Assembly: GCA_014804675.1 (NCBI GenBank)
Contig: JAAUZH010000035.1
Span: 1 to 64,000 of the forward strand
DNA: 64,000 nt
Direction of reading: 5' to 3'
Origin: Lachnospiraceae bacterium
GTDB lineage: Bacteria; Bacillota; Clostridia; Lachnospirales; Lachnospiraceae
Shown here: positions 9,314 to 17,989 of the stretch, piece by piece
Position numbering within the stretch: the first letter of the stretch is position 1
Layout: each line of letters begins with the position of its first letter
Translations under genes and position numbers: made by a program
The notes under the pieces: model-generated
The model's input: only the letters and a program-made list of their open reading frames with translations
Databases searched by the model: none
Told to the model about the DNA's origin: nothing

Positions 9314-9540
9314 GCAGCAGAGGGATGAGACCAGATTCCATGCATTGTTTTTCACAGCGATTTTCCTTAACAGCCTGCCCACCACCCAGGGTAAAATTGC
9401 CATGGACGGCAATTTTAGGAATATCGCGGCATGGACGCCGCTATATTCCGCCCCGGACGGTACCAACAACTTAAATCAAGCTGTTTAGGAAAATCGCTGT
9501 GAAAAACACCGCATGGAATCTGGTCTCATCCCTCTGCTGC
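9314..9540. repeat. Long inverted repeat (family B) with two ATGGAC-loop hairpins
   Basis: Arms of 61 bp (9314-9374 and 9480-9540) match at 58 positions as inverted repeats around a 105-bp centre. The centre holds two further near-perfect hairpins, AAAATTGCC-ATGGAC-GGCAATTTT (9393-9416) and a 13-bp stem at 9418-9449 with the same ATGGAC loop, then CCCCGGACGG. The repeated CATGGACG in a loop matches the CsrA-type CANGGANG shape if the plus strand is transcribed. No other copy is seen in this window. It lies just downstream of mnmA. Confidence 0.9.
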
Positions 9541-9580
9541 GTCCCCCAGCCACTACCTAAAACCAAGCTAAACGATTATC

Positions 9581-10684
9581 CTATTCCCCTTTTAAAATCG
9601 TCCCTCCCCCAAGCACATAATCTCCATCATAAAACACCACAGCCTGTCCGGGAGTAATAGCCCGAACCGGTTTTTCAAAGGTGCATGTCACCCGGTCTTC
9701 TCCTGTCTGCTCAATCAGGCACCATTCCCCTTTATGGCTGTATCTGATCTTGGCAAGAACCCTCTTCTTTCCTTCCAGCTTATCCACAGACATGAAATTC
9801 AGGTTATCACAGACTAACTTATCTGCAAATACATCTTCGCTTTCCCCAATGACCACTTCTCCCGTTTCCGGCCGGATTTCCGTTACGAATACCGGGTGGC
9901 CCATGGCCAGGTTCAGCCCTTTTCTCTGGCCGATTGTATAGTGGATGATTCCTTTATGGGGACCGATGATGTCTCCTTCCTTTGTTACAAAGTTGCCGGG
10001 TTTTGGCATTTTGGCAAGAAGCTCCTGCTTCCCTGCTGCTTCCCGCTCTATAAAGCCTGCATAATCCTTATCCGGTATAAAGCAGATTTCCTGACTGTCC
10101 GGCTTATTTGCTACCGGAAGCCCAAGTCTTTCGGCCATATCCCGTATTTCTTCTTTTGTATATTCTCCCACTGGCATAAGCGTATGAGACAATTGGAACT
10201 GGGTCAGATTGTAAAGAGCATAGGTCTGGTCTTTTGCGCTGGTTTTGGACATGCGAAGGGAATACCGTCCGTTTTCCAGCTTTTGGATTCTGGCATAATG
10301 CCCTGTGGCAATATAATCCGCACCTATGTCCATGCTCCTTTTTAAAAGAGATTCCCATTTCACATAGCGGTTGCAGGCAATACATGGATTGGGGGTCCTT
10401 CCCTGTATGTATTCCTCCACAAAGTAGTCCATGACCCTGCACTGAAACTCTTTTTTAAAATTCATGACATAATATGGGATTTCCAATGCCTCAGCCACTC
10501 TTCTGGCATCCTCCACCGCACTGAGCCCGCAGCAGCCTCCGTTTTCCTCTATGGCTTCCTGCTTTTCATCCTGCCAGATCTGCATAGTGACGCCAATCAC
10601 ATCGTATCCTTGTTCCTTTAATAAAAAGGCTGCCACAGAGGAATCTACTCCTCCGGACATGCCTACCACAACTTTCTTTTTCAT
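9581..10684 (-). CDS. mnmA: tRNA-specific 2-thiouridylase MnmA
   Basis: MnmA adenylates U34 of Lys, Glu and Gln tRNAs and transfers sulfur to make 2-thiouridine. The 367-residue protein begins with the PP-loop SGGVDSSVA (about 10-18), has the catalytic Cys pair at C101 (TPNPCIACN) and C201 (DSQEICFIP), and the GHYARI and DQTYAL segments of the family. It is the last gene of an operon after the desulfurase and NifU, 11 bp behind nifU. Since Firmicutes commonly pair MnmA with a dedicated cysteine desulfurase as direct sulfur donor, the neighbouring desulfurase probably serves it. Confidence 0.97.
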   Translation of the reverse strand: MKKKVVVGMSGGVDSSVAAFLLKEQGYDVIGVTMQIWQDEKQEAIEENGGCCGLSAVEDARRVAEALEIPYYVMNFKKEFQCRVMDYFVEEYIQGRTPNPCIACNRYVKWESLLKRSMDIGADYIATGHYARIQKLENGRYSLRMSKTSAKDQTYALYNLTQFQLSHTLMPVGEYTKEEIRDMAERLGLPVANKPDSQEICFIPDKDYAGFIEREAAGKQELLAKMPKPGNFVTKEGDIIGPHKGIIHYTIGQRKGLNLAMGHPVFVTEIRPETGEVVIGESEDVFADKLVCDNLNFMSVDKLEGKKRVLAKIRYSHKGEWCLIEQTGEDRVTCTFEKPVRAITPGQAVVFYDGDYVLGGGTILKGE

Positions 10685-10695
10685 ATAAAAATCCT

Positions 10696-11139
10696 TTAGT
10701 ATTCTTCTTCCTCTTCTTCTTCGCCTTCATGGATATCGGATTTCGGTTTTTCAAGCCCTTCGATGACAATGCCGTTTTTCTCTGCATAATCCCAGAGAGC
10801 CGCATGGATGGCTTCCTCTGCCAGAAGGGAGCAATGAACCTTTACCGGAGGAAGTCCGTCTAATGCTTCCATCACTGCTTTATTGGTGATTTTCATGGCT
10901 TCCTGAATGCTTTTTCCTTTTACCAGCTCTGTTGCCATGGAACTGGTTGCTACTGCCGCACCACAGCCGAAGGTTTTAAATTTCACATCTCGTATAATCT
11001 GGTTTTCATCGATATCCAGAAAGATTCTCATAATATCGCCGCACTTGGCATTTCCAACAGTGCCTACACCGCTGGCATCTTCTATTTCTCCTACATTTCT
11101 AGGGTTCTGGAAATGATCCATTACTTTTTCTGAATACAT
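10696..11139 (-). CDS. NifU/IscU-like Fe-S cluster scaffold
   Basis: Scaffold on which Fe-S clusters are built from sulfur supplied by cysteine desulfurase. The 147-residue protein has the three conserved cysteines C33 (AKCGD, with D35), C59 (TFGCGAA) and C103 (KVHCSLL). The [18 protein letters not shown] start is typical of clostridial NifU-N proteins. An acidic tail ([10 protein letters not shown]) after the usual end is uncommon and may be lineage-specific. It lies between the desulfurase and mnmA genes in a sulfur-transfer operon, separated from the former by a repeat-filled 278-bp gap. Confidence 0.93.
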   Translation of the reverse strand: MYSEKVMDHFQNPRNVGEIEDASGVGTVGNAKCGDIMRIFLDIDENQIIRDVKFKTFGCGAAVATSSMATELVKGKSIQEAMKITNKAVMEALDGLPPVKVHCSLLAEEAIHAALWDYAEKNGIVIEGLEKPKSDIHEGEEEEEEEY

Positions 11140-11198
11140 GGTTTTCCTCCTGTTATGAAATTGCTATTTATGGTTTCCTTTTTTCCTGTTATAAAATA

Positions 11199-11320
11199 CT
11201 GTTTATTGCTTATTTTTACCCTGCTTACAACATGCTGTTTATTGCTTATTTTTACTCTGCTTACAATATGCTGTTTATTGCTTATTTTTACTCTGCTTAC
11301 AATATGCTGTTCATTTTTTA
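11199..11320. repeat. 36-bp tandem repeat between the cysteine desulfurase and nifU genes
   Basis: Three full units (11199-11234, 11235-11270, 11271-11306) and a partial fourth, nearly identical, of a T-rich sequence beginning CTGTTTATTGCTTATTTTTA. Flanking DNA up to 11418 carries degenerate fragments such as TATTTATT and CTGCTATTT. It separates two genes of one operon and is not coding on the sense strand. Too few units without distinct spacers to be CRISPR. Confidence 0.9.
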
Positions 11321-11417
11321 CTGCGTTTTATGAAATGCTATCCGTTATTCATTCTTACCACATCATGAAATATTGTCTAACATTTATTTTATTCTGTCAG
11401 CAGACACTGGCTGCTAT

Positions 11418-12605
11418 TTATTCTTTCCCCTGTTTCTTTATGAAATCCTCATATAACGGAGACATGTTTCTCAATTCCTCTATAATCCTCTTTAAGGCAT
11501 CTGCCACATAGTCCATTTCTTCCATGGTGTTTTCGGAACTTAATGTCATCCTAACGGATCCGTGGGCAATTTCATGGGGAAGTCCAATGGCTAACAGTAC
11601 ATGGGAAGGATCTAAGGAGCCTGATGTACATGCGGAGCCGCTGGAAGCACAGATTCCCGCAAAATCCAGCTTGATCAGCATGGACTCTCCTTCAATAAAG
11701 CGGAAGCTGATATTCACATTATTGGAAAGCCTCTGTGTCCTGTGTCCGTTGAGCCTGCAATAAGGAATTTCCTTTTCTATTTTTTCAATCAGATAATCTC
11801 TCAGCTTTGTTTCTTTTTCTTCTCTCTGCTTAAGCTGTGCAAATGCCAGCTCGGCAGCCTTGCCAAAGCCTACAATGCCTGATACATTTTCCGTGCCAGC
11901 CCTTCTGCTTCTTTCCTGGGCTCCGCCGTGAATGAAGGAACGGATTTTTACGCCCCTTCTGATATATAAAAAGCCAATGCCCTTCGGTCCGTTTACTTTA
12001 TGGCCGCTAGCGCTGAGCATATCGATGTTGCATGCATCCACATCAATAGGGACATGCCCATAAGCCTGTACAGCATCCGTATGAAACAGGATACCATTTT
12101 CCCTGGCGATTTTCCCGATTTCTTCAATAGGCTGTATAGTGCCGATTTCATTATTGGCAAACATAATCGTAATTAAAATCGTATCTTCCCTGATGGCTTC
12201 CTTTACCTGTTCCGGCCTTACCATACCGTATTCATCCACATCCAGATATGTGATTTCATATCCCTTTTTCTCCAATGCCTGACAGGTATGAAGAATGGCA
12301 TGATGTTCTATTTTGGATGTAATGATGTGCTTTCCTTTGCTTTCATAAGCTTCCGCAGCCGCCTTCAATGCCCAGTTGTCGGACTCGGAGCCGCCTGCTG
12401 TAAAGTAGATTTCATTGGATTTTGCGCCTAAGGTCCCTGCAATGATTTCCCTTGCGTTGGTTACTGCTTTTTTCGACTCTGCTGCAAAAGAATATATACT
12501 GCTTGGATTCCCGTAATATGTGGTAAAATATGGAAGCATGGCTTCCACCACTTCAGGCGCGGTCTTTGTAGTAGCCGCATTATCCAGATAAATCAATTTA
12601 TCCAT
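11418..12605 (-). CDS. Cysteine desulfurase (NifS/IscS family)
   Basis: PLP enzyme that takes sulfur from L-cysteine as an enzyme-bound persulfide. The start at 12605 (MDKLIYLDNAATTK) has AGAGGTGAT before it and the family's usual N-terminus. The PLP lysine lies in SASGHKVNGPKG, and the active Cys in the loop ASSGSACTSGS. 395 residues, normal for the family. It heads an operon with nifU and mnmA, so it likely feeds both Fe-S assembly and tRNA 2-thiolation. A strong TTGACA/TATGCT promoter lies just upstream. Confidence 0.95.
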   Translation of the reverse strand: MDKLIYLDNAATTKTAPEVVEAMLPYFTTYYGNPSSIYSFAAESKKAVTNAREIIAGTLGAKSNEIYFTAGGSESDNWALKAAAEAYESKGKHIITSKIEHHAILHTCQALEKKGYEITYLDVDEYGMVRPEQVKEAIREDTILITIMFANNEIGTIQPIEEIGKIARENGILFHTDAVQAYGHVPIDVDACNIDMLSASGHKVNGPKGIGFLYIRRGVKIRSFIHGGAQERSRRAGTENVSGIVGFGKAAELAFAQLKQREEKETKLRDYLIEKIEKEIPYCRLNGHRTQRLSNNVNISFRFIEGESMLIKLDFAGICASSGSACTSGSLDPSHVLLAIGLPHEIAHGSVRMTLSSENTMEEMDYVADALKRIIEELRNMSPLYEDFIKKQGKE

Positions 12606-12658
12606 GTTATCACCTCTTCTATATTTATTTCCTAGTATGTCAATCAGAATACAAAAAA

Positions 12659-12687
12659 AGCATAGCACTACATTTTTGTTCTGTCAA
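12659..12687 (-). promoter_or_regulatory. Promoter of the cysteine desulfurase-nifU-mnmA operon
   Basis: TTGACA (12687-12682), a 17-bp spacer and TATGCT (12664-12659) preceded by TGC as an extended -10. A second TTGACA at about 12641 lies in the leader without a matching -10. Confidence 0.7.
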
Positions 12688-12737
12688 CAAAAGACCCGGA
12701 ATATATTTGATTAATAACTCTCATTTAAGGAGTTACC

Positions 12738-14132
12738 ATGTTTAAAAAGTATCCTCTTATTGCCGGAACGCTCCTGTTGACAGTCACCGGATTTTTAAGC
12801 CGCATCATTGGATTTTTTTATCGGATTTTTTTATCCCAGACAATCGGCGAGGAAGGCATGGGCATCTATCAGCTCATCGCCCCTGTTATGGGTCTTAGCT
12901 TTTCCATTACTGCCGCCGGAATCCAGACAGCCATCTCCAAATTTGTTGCTCCCGAGCCTACTTCACATGATTATAAATCATCTTTCAGAGTTTTACTAGT
13001 AGGATTTACCATTTCCTTATCCCTATCCGCTATTTTAGGCTTTTTTCTTTTTGAATATTCTTCTTTCATTGCAAAGAATTTTCTTTTAGAGGAACGCTGT
13101 GCTCCTCTTGTGCGGATTTTTGCTCTTTCCCTGCCTTTCGGCTCCGTCCATTCCTGCATCAACGGCTATTACTATGGCATCAAAAAGACCGGGCTGCCTG
13201 CCTTTACCCAGCTTTTAGAACAGGGGGGAAGGGTTTTGAGCGTTTATTTGATCTACTCCTATTGTCAATCCAAAGGCTACGAGGCTTCCATTGCTATTTC
13301 CGTAGTCGGTATCGTCATCGGAGAGTTTGTTTCCACGGCCGCCTCCGCCATTGCCCTTTTCCTGCGTTTTAACCGGCTTGGATTTTTCCTGTCAGCTATG
13401 GAAACGCCGATACGCTCCGCAAAAGGAAAGCTTCAAGCCACCGCCTGCAACATTCTATCCATGGCGGTTCCTCTATCCGCCAACCGCTTAGTCATCAATG
13501 GGCTGCAAAGCGTGGAAGCCGTTTACATACCCAATAAGCTAATGCTATTTGGTCTTTCCAATTCGGAAGTACTTCGCATCTACGGAGTCTTAACCGGAAT
13601 GGTCATGCCTCTTATTTTATTTCCAAGCGCCCTTACCAGCTCCATTGCAGTGCTGATCCTGCCTTATGTTTCCGAGGCGGAAGCAGCAGGAAACAGCAAA
13701 AAAATCGCAAATGCCGTATCCAAATGCATTTTCTTCTGTCTGACCCTTGGTTTTTTATGCACTGCCTGCTTTTTCCTGTTTGGTGTCTGGATTGGAAACA
13801 CTATTTTCCACAGCCAGATTGCCGGTTCCTTTATTACTGCCATGAGCTTTATCTGCCCATTCCTCTATTTAAGAAGCGTATTAAGCAGCATCCTCCATGG
13901 CCTTGGGAAAACCGCTCTTTCCTTTTTCTATCAAATAGCAGGAATCGGCACCAAGCTTCTTTTTGTCTTTTATGCTATTCCGGCATTTGGAATCAAAGGA
14001 TATTTATGGGGCCTTTTAATCAGTGAATTATTACTTTGTACACTTTATCTTATTGCACTAAAACCTTATATATATTATAATAAAAATGTTTTGGGCCGCT
14101 TACAGGCTTTAAAAACACTAAAATACAAATAG
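12738..14132 (+). CDS. SpoVB-like polysaccharide/lipid flippase (MOP superfamily)
   Basis: A 464-residue polytopic membrane protein with about 12-14 hydrophobic segments. The start (GTLLLTVTGFLSRIIGFFYRI) and GEEGMGIYQLIAPVMGLSF are typical of the SpoVB/MurJ-like branch. In sporulating Firmicutes SpoVB helps make spore cortex peptidoglycan, presumably by flipping a lipid-linked precursor; other members export polysaccharide units. AAGGAG lies 6 bp before the ATG. The gene is divergent from the desulfurase operon and 44 bp ahead of DAHP synthase. Assignment to the family is firm, the exact substrate is not. Confidence 0.88.
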   Translation: MFKKYPLIAGTLLLTVTGFLSRIIGFFYRIFLSQTIGEEGMGIYQLIAPVMGLSFSITAAGIQTAISKFVAPEPTSHDYKSSFRVLLVGFTISLSLSAILGFFLFEYSSFIAKNFLLEERCAPLVRIFALSLPFGSVHSCINGYYYGIKKTGLPAFTQLLEQGGRVLSVYLIYSYCQSKGYEASIAISVVGIVIGEFVSTAASAIALFLRFNRLGFFLSAMETPIRSAKGKLQATACNILSMAVPLSANRLVINGLQSVEAVYIPNKLMLFGLSNSEVLRIYGVLTGMVMPLILFPSALTSSIAVLILPYVSEAEAAGNSKKIANAVSKCIFFCLTLGFLCTACFFLFGVWIGNTIFHSQIAGSFITAMSFICPFLYLRSVLSSILHGLGKTALSFFYQIAGIGTKLLFVFYAIPAFGIKGYLWGLLISELLLCTLYLIALKPYIYYNKNVLGRLQALKTLKYK

Positions 14133-14176
14133 AATTTTCCCGTTTGGAAAAACGAGGATACAAAGGAGAGAAAATA

Positions 14177-15205
14177 ATGGGATTCGATTTTATAAAAAAA
14201 CTTCCTACTCCGGAGGAAATCCGAAAGGAATTTTCCCTGCCGGAACACCTTACAAAAATCAAAGAGGAAAGGGATCAGGAAATCCGGGCTGTCATTACCG
14301 GTGAAAGCAACAAGTTCTTAGTCATCATTGGCCCCTGCAGCGCCGACAACGAGGAAGCGGTATGCGACTATATCCGCCGGCTTGCAAAAGTAAATGAGCA
14401 GGTAAAGGATAAGCTGATCTTAATACCAAGAATCTATACAAATAAGCCGAGAACTACCGGGGAAGGCTATAAGGGAATCGTCCATCAGCCCGATCCGGAA
14501 AAGAAGCCGGACTTTTTGCAGGGTCTGATTGCCATGCGAAAAATGCATATCCGAGCCATTGAAGAAACCGGACTGACTGCAGCGGACGAAATGCTCTATC
14601 CGGAAAACTGGCGCTACTTAAGCGACATTCTTTCCTATGTGGCCATTGGCGCCCGTTCCGTAGAGGACCAGCAGCACCGTCTGACAGTAAGCGGCTTTGA
14701 TGTGCCTGCAGGCATGAAAAATCCAACCTCCGGAGATTTGACAGTTATGTTAAATTCCGTTTATGCCGCACAGCACCCCCACTCTTTCATTTACAGAGGC
14801 TGGGAAGTACAGACCGATGGCAACGAGCTTGCCCATACAGTTTTAAGAGGCTCCGTAAACCAGTACGGCCGCAGCTTCCCTAACTATCATTATGAAGATT
14901 TAAGCCGTCTTCTGGAAATGTATGATACCATGGATTTAAAAAATCCTGCCGCTGTCATTGACGCCAACCATAACAATTCCGGTAAACAGTTCAAGCAGCA
15001 GATTCGTATTGCAAAAGAGGTTATGCATTCCAGAAAGCTGAACAGTGATATTCATAAGTTTGTGAAGGGAATTATGGTGGAAAGTTATATTGAAGAAGGC
15101 AATCAGAAGATTGGCGAAGGGGTTTATGGGAAGTCTATTACGGATGCTTGTCTGGGATGGGCGGATAGTGAAAAGCTGATTTATGATATTGCGGAATATG
15201 ATTAA
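14177..15205 (+). CDS. 3-deoxy-7-phosphoheptulonate (DAHP) synthase, AroFGH type
   Basis: Condenses phosphoenolpyruvate with erythrose 4-phosphate, the entry step of the shikimate pathway. The 343-residue protein has the family motifs IIGPCSADNEEAV, PRIYTNKPRTT, GARSVEDQQHR, GMKNPTSGD and DANHNNSGKQ. It belongs to the type I-alpha group (E. coli AroF/G/H), whose members have N-terminal regulatory segments. I chose the ATG at 14177 because AAAGGAG lies 8 bp upstream and the protein then starts where relatives do. An intrinsic terminator follows 15 bp after the stop. Confidence 0.95.
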   Translation: MGFDFIKKLPTPEEIRKEFSLPEHLTKIKEERDQEIRAVITGESNKFLVIIGPCSADNEEAVCDYIRRLAKVNEQVKDKLILIPRIYTNKPRTTGEGYKGIVHQPDPEKKPDFLQGLIAMRKMHIRAIEETGLTAADEMLYPENWRYLSDILSYVAIGARSVEDQQHRLTVSGFDVPAGMKNPTSGDLTVMLNSVYAAQHPHSFIYRGWEVQTDGNELAHTVLRGSVNQYGRSFPNYHYEDLSRLLEMYDTMDLKNPAAVIDANHNNSGKQFKQQIRIAKEVMHSRKLNSDIHKFVKGIMVESYIEEGNQKIGEGVYGKSITDACLGWADSEKLIYDIAEYD

Positions 15206-15220
15206 AACATGATAAGGATT

Positions 15221-15264
15221 CCCCTCTCTGGGGCTTGGAACGGGCTCTGGAGAGGGGTTTTTTT
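15221..15264 (+). terminator. Intrinsic terminator after DAHP synthase
   Basis: CCCCTCTC pairs with GAGAGGGG across a 21-bp loop, followed by seven T residues, 15 bp after the stop codon. Confidence 0.9.
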
Positions 15265-15271
15265 GATAACC

Positions 15272-15435
15272 GGACGTGGGAGCTGATAGAGCATAGGATA
15301 GTTTTCCGGGCACGCTTTCGCTCTGCAAAGACGCAGCGGTACTAACGCACCAAAGTACGGTGCGTAAGTGCCGGCGACTTTGCCAAGGCCTGGAAAACTA
15401 TCCTATGCTCTATCAGCTCCCACTGTGTATCGAAA
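15272..15435 (+). repeat. Hairpin element family A, copy 2
   Basis: Perfect 32-bp inverted arms (15276-15307 and 15392-15423) around the same core as copy 1, with the same outer flanks GGAC and TGTGTATCGAAA. The inner half of the arm differs from copy 1 at about nine positions, and each difference is mirrored in the opposite arm. It lies between the DAHP synthase terminator and the 3' end of xerD, filling most of that 290-bp gap. Confidence 0.95.
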
Positions 15436-15495
15436 AAAAATAGGTGATTCGCTTCTTTGCTGCAACACTGCCTGAAAAACTACAATTCCTTTTGC

Positions 15496-16380
15496 TTATC
15501 CCCTGGGATGGGCTTTTGCATATACTTCCCGAATCCGGTTATGATTCATGTTGGCGTAAATCTGAGTGGTGGAAATGTCTGAATGTCCCAGCATTTCCTG
15601 TACGCTTCTTAAATCGGCTCCGTTTTCCACCAGATGGGCTGCAAAAGAATGCCGCAAGGTATGAGGGGTGATATCAGAAGTAATCCCTGCTTTTTTGGCG
15701 TAATATTTCACCAGCTTCCAGAATCCCTGACGGCTCATGGGCTTGCCGGAGCAGTTCACGAAAAGGATGTCCGATTCTTCGTCTTCCAGCATGCTGCTCC
15801 TGACGTTGTCCATATATTGGGTAAGTGCCGTTTTTGCTGCATGTCCAAAGGGGATTACCCTTTCCTTATGGGCATCCCTGCACAATATGTATCCAACCTG
15901 TATATTCACATCATTTATCGTCAGCGTAATCAGCTCTGTCACTCGGATTCCGGTTGCATACAGCAATTCCAGCATTGCCCTGTCACGGATTTCCTTTGCG
16001 GTATTGCCGGAAGGCTGCTCTAGCAGACGCACCACTTCCTCTGTAGATAAAATCTCCGGTATCTTTTTTGCAATTTTAGGCGCCTTTAATCTTACTGAAA
16101 CATCCTCTTTGCATATGCCTTCTTCGCACAGATAATGAAAGAATGCCTTAATAGAGGCTATGTTCCTGGAAATCGTAGCCGTTGCAAATTTATTTTTCTC
16201 TAAATACAAAACATAAGAATTCAAATGCTGCTCGGTAATTCTTTTTACATCAGTAGTCCCATTTTCTTCTAAAAAATGCTGTGCCTTTGTTAAATCTCTT
16301 CTGTAAGATTGTTCTGTATTGTTAGAGGTTTTCTTGATATTATGTAAATATGAAATAAACTGTTGTATTTCCTTTTCCAT
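15496..16380 (-). CDS. xerD: Tyrosine recombinase XerD
   Basis: Site-specific recombinase that with XerC resolves chromosome dimers at dif. The 294-residue protein has an N-terminal SAM-like core-binding domain (about 1-85) and a catalytic domain with R146 (ATGIRVTEL), K172 (DAHKERVIP), H240-x-x-R243 (HTLRHSFAAH), H266 (LGHSDIS) and the nucleophile Y275 (TTQIYANM). It is full-length and has no integrase-type neighbours, and the genome context is housekeeping, so XerD is more likely than a mobile-element integrase. A clear sigma-A promoter lies 60-90 bp upstream. Confidence 0.9.
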   Translation of the reverse strand: MEKEIQQFISYLHNIKKTSNNTEQSYRRDLTKAQHFLEENGTTDVKRITEQHLNSYVLYLEKNKFATATISRNIASIKAFFHYLCEEGICKEDVSVRLKAPKIAKKIPEILSTEEVVRLLEQPSGNTAKEIRDRAMLELLYATGIRVTELITLTINDVNIQVGYILCRDAHKERVIPFGHAAKTALTQYMDNVRSSMLEDEESDILFVNCSGKPMSRQGFWKLVKYYAKKAGITSDITPHTLRHSFAAHLVENGADLRSVQEMLGHSDISTTQIYANMNHNRIREVYAKAHPRG

Positions 16381-16438
16381 AAACTTTGAAACCCTTCCCT
16401 AGCACGAATCTTATTTGTCCCCCAACGTGTCTAGTTTT

Positions 16439-16467
16439 TATTATAATAAGAAATTTGGAGAAAAGCA
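16439..16467 (-). promoter_or_regulatory. xerD promoter
   Basis: TTGCTT (16467-16462), a 17-bp spacer and a perfect TATAAT (16444-16439) on the minus strand. Confidence 0.7.
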
Positions 16468-16573
16468 AATAGATTTTTTCCAGTATTTTAGCACATTTAC
16501 GGCATTTTTACAGAAAATCGCAATATGTTGGAAGACGGCATTTTATCTCCTACCATATATAGTGGAAAAGAAA

Positions 16574-17227
16574 TTATAAAAAATGCAGGATTTTTCTTAA
16601 GAAATACGGATTTACATAACTTTCAAAAAATACACCCATTATGACAACTCCCATAAGGAACATATAGGTAAAGGCTCCTCTGGCAAAGAACTGTTTTTTT
16701 CCAATGCCCACGCTGCGAAACATTTTTCCCGGAAAGTAAATGACGGCACACAAATCATGCAGCAGATTTACCAGTATCAAAAAAGCAGGTATGTACAAAA
16801 TTTCCTGGGGAAGCAAAGCTGCAAAAAAAATCAGAATCCCTTTTCCTCCATATCGGATCGTTACCACTGACATTAAGATTCCAAGGCTCATGCCAAACCA
16901 TGCCACATATAAATATAAGATCACGATTCCAAATATGGTGGTAGCCGCCACTAACAAAAACAGCAGAATTCCTATTCTGTTTTGCAAAAGATATACCATA
17001 TACTGTTCGTTGTGAAAGGAGGTATAGGAAAGCCTGTTTAGCAATTCCTCTCCGAAAAACAAATCATCTTCCAAAAAGTAATTTGTTTTCAAATGAACCA
17101 GCAGGACTCCTAAAAAGAAACCAAACACAAAAAAGAGAAGCCAGTTCGCGCCTTCTCTTTTTTCTCTATTTCCGATTGCTTTATAAGTCTTCCATCTTTT
17201 CAATTTCATGTTCTGTCCCATCCTCAT
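16574..17227 (-). CDS. spoIIM: Stage II sporulation protein M (SpoIIM)
   Basis: Integral membrane protein of the SpoIIDMP complex that removes septal peptidoglycan for forespore engulfment. 217 residues with five predicted membrane segments (LLFFVFGFFLGVLLV, GILLFLLVAATTIFGIVIL, GILIFFAALLPQEILYIP, AFLILVNLLHDLCAVI, MFLMGVVIMGVFFESYV), matching SpoIIM in size and layout. Starts at M1, M3 or M7 are all possible; no ribosome-binding site decides between them. Its SpoIID and SpoIIP partners are not in this window. Confidence 0.88.
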   Translation of the reverse strand: MRMGQNMKLKRWKTYKAIGNREKREGANWLLFFVFGFFLGVLLVHLKTNYFLEDDLFFGEELLNRLSYTSFHNEQYMVYLLQNRIGILLFLLVAATTIFGIVILYLYVAWFGMSLGILMSVVTIRYGGKGILIFFAALLPQEILYIPAFLILVNLLHDLCAVIYFPGKMFRSVGIGKKQFFARGAFTYMFLMGVVIMGVFFESYVNPYFLRKILHFL

Positions 17228-17425
17228 TTCAATCTCTTTTCACAATATATGAGGACAGGTAGCATTTTAGAAATAAAATGCTTCCTTCCAGTCTGGAAAC
17301 TTTCAAATCCATCAAAAAAATCCCAAGAAGCACCGTTACTGCAATATTGATAGGAAAAAGTCCGCACCTTTGATTAAAAATACAAAACCCACGTTCAACC
17401 AGACATACATCATAATATTTTCTTC

Positions 17426-17983
17426 TTATTTCAAATATTTGTTTTTATATGCCATCAGTGAGGAAATCGTCTTTCCATCCTCAATTTCTCCAGCATATAT
17501 TTTCTCACAGAGCATTTCCATGGTATAGGGCTTTACATTGATAAACTCATCCTCATCCAGCATTTGCCTGGAGGGCTGCAGGTTTCTTGCCACATATACT
17601 TGTATCAGTTCATTGCAAAAGGCAACCGTAGTCCGGATATTGATTAAAAACTCCATATTGGATTTATCTGTCTTATATCCTGTTTCTTCTTCCAATTCCC
17701 TATGGGCACAGTCAATAAAAGGCTCGTCCTTTCCATTCAGGCCCCCTGCCGGAATTTCCAGCGTATACCGGTCTAAAGCATTCCTGTATTGACGTACCAT
17801 CAAAATCCTTCCATCTTCCATAACCGGCACTACCGCTGCGGCTCCCTTATGTCCAATAAAATCCCAATGAACAATGTTTCCGTTAGGCACAAGTACCGTA
17901 TCCTCATAGAAATTCACAATGGAGCCTTCATATTTTAAAGTTCTATCCAGTCTTTTAAATTCTTCCGGCATAAAATATCCCAC
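17426..17983 (-). CDS. Nudix hydrolase, ADP-ribose pyrophosphatase type
   Basis: Cleaves ADP-ribose or a related nucleoside diphosphate sugar. The 185-residue protein carries a complete Nudix box: G-x5-E-x7-REL-x-EE-x-GY (GKDEPFIDCAHRELEEETGY). The surrounding GGAAVVPV-like strand and PAGGLNG are typical of the ADP-ribose branch (NudF-like). It begins 6 bp after the aminotransferase stop and is probably co-transcribed with it. Start at M1 or M5 is undecided. Confidence 0.9.
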   Translation of the reverse strand: MGYFMPEEFKRLDRTLKYEGSIVNFYEDTVLVPNGNIVHWDFIGHKGAAAVVPVMEDGRILMVRQYRNALDRYTLEIPAGGLNGKDEPFIDCAHRELEEETGYKTDKSNMEFLINIRTTVAFCNELIQVYVARNLQPSRQMLDEDEFINVKPYTMEMLCEKIYAGEIEDGKTISSLMAYKNKYLK

Positions 17984-17989
17984 CTTACT

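Noticed and set aside
9287-9469. 60-codon minus-strand frame across the family B inverted repeat
   Set aside because: It follows from the arm sequence only; no ribosome-binding site or plausible protein features.
11199-11320. Possible CRISPR array in the 36-bp repeats
   Set aside because: Units are directly joined with no unique spacers, are T-rich and not palindromic, and no cas gene is near.
14936-15328. 130-codon minus-strand frame overlapping the DAHP synthase end and hairpin copy 2
   Set aside because: It is antisense to a well-supported enzyme gene and runs into the repeat element; no start signal.
15496-16380. XerD-like gene as a mobile-element integrase
   Set aside because: Size, motifs and housekeeping neighbours fit chromosomal XerD; no attachment repeats or mobile genes are next to it.
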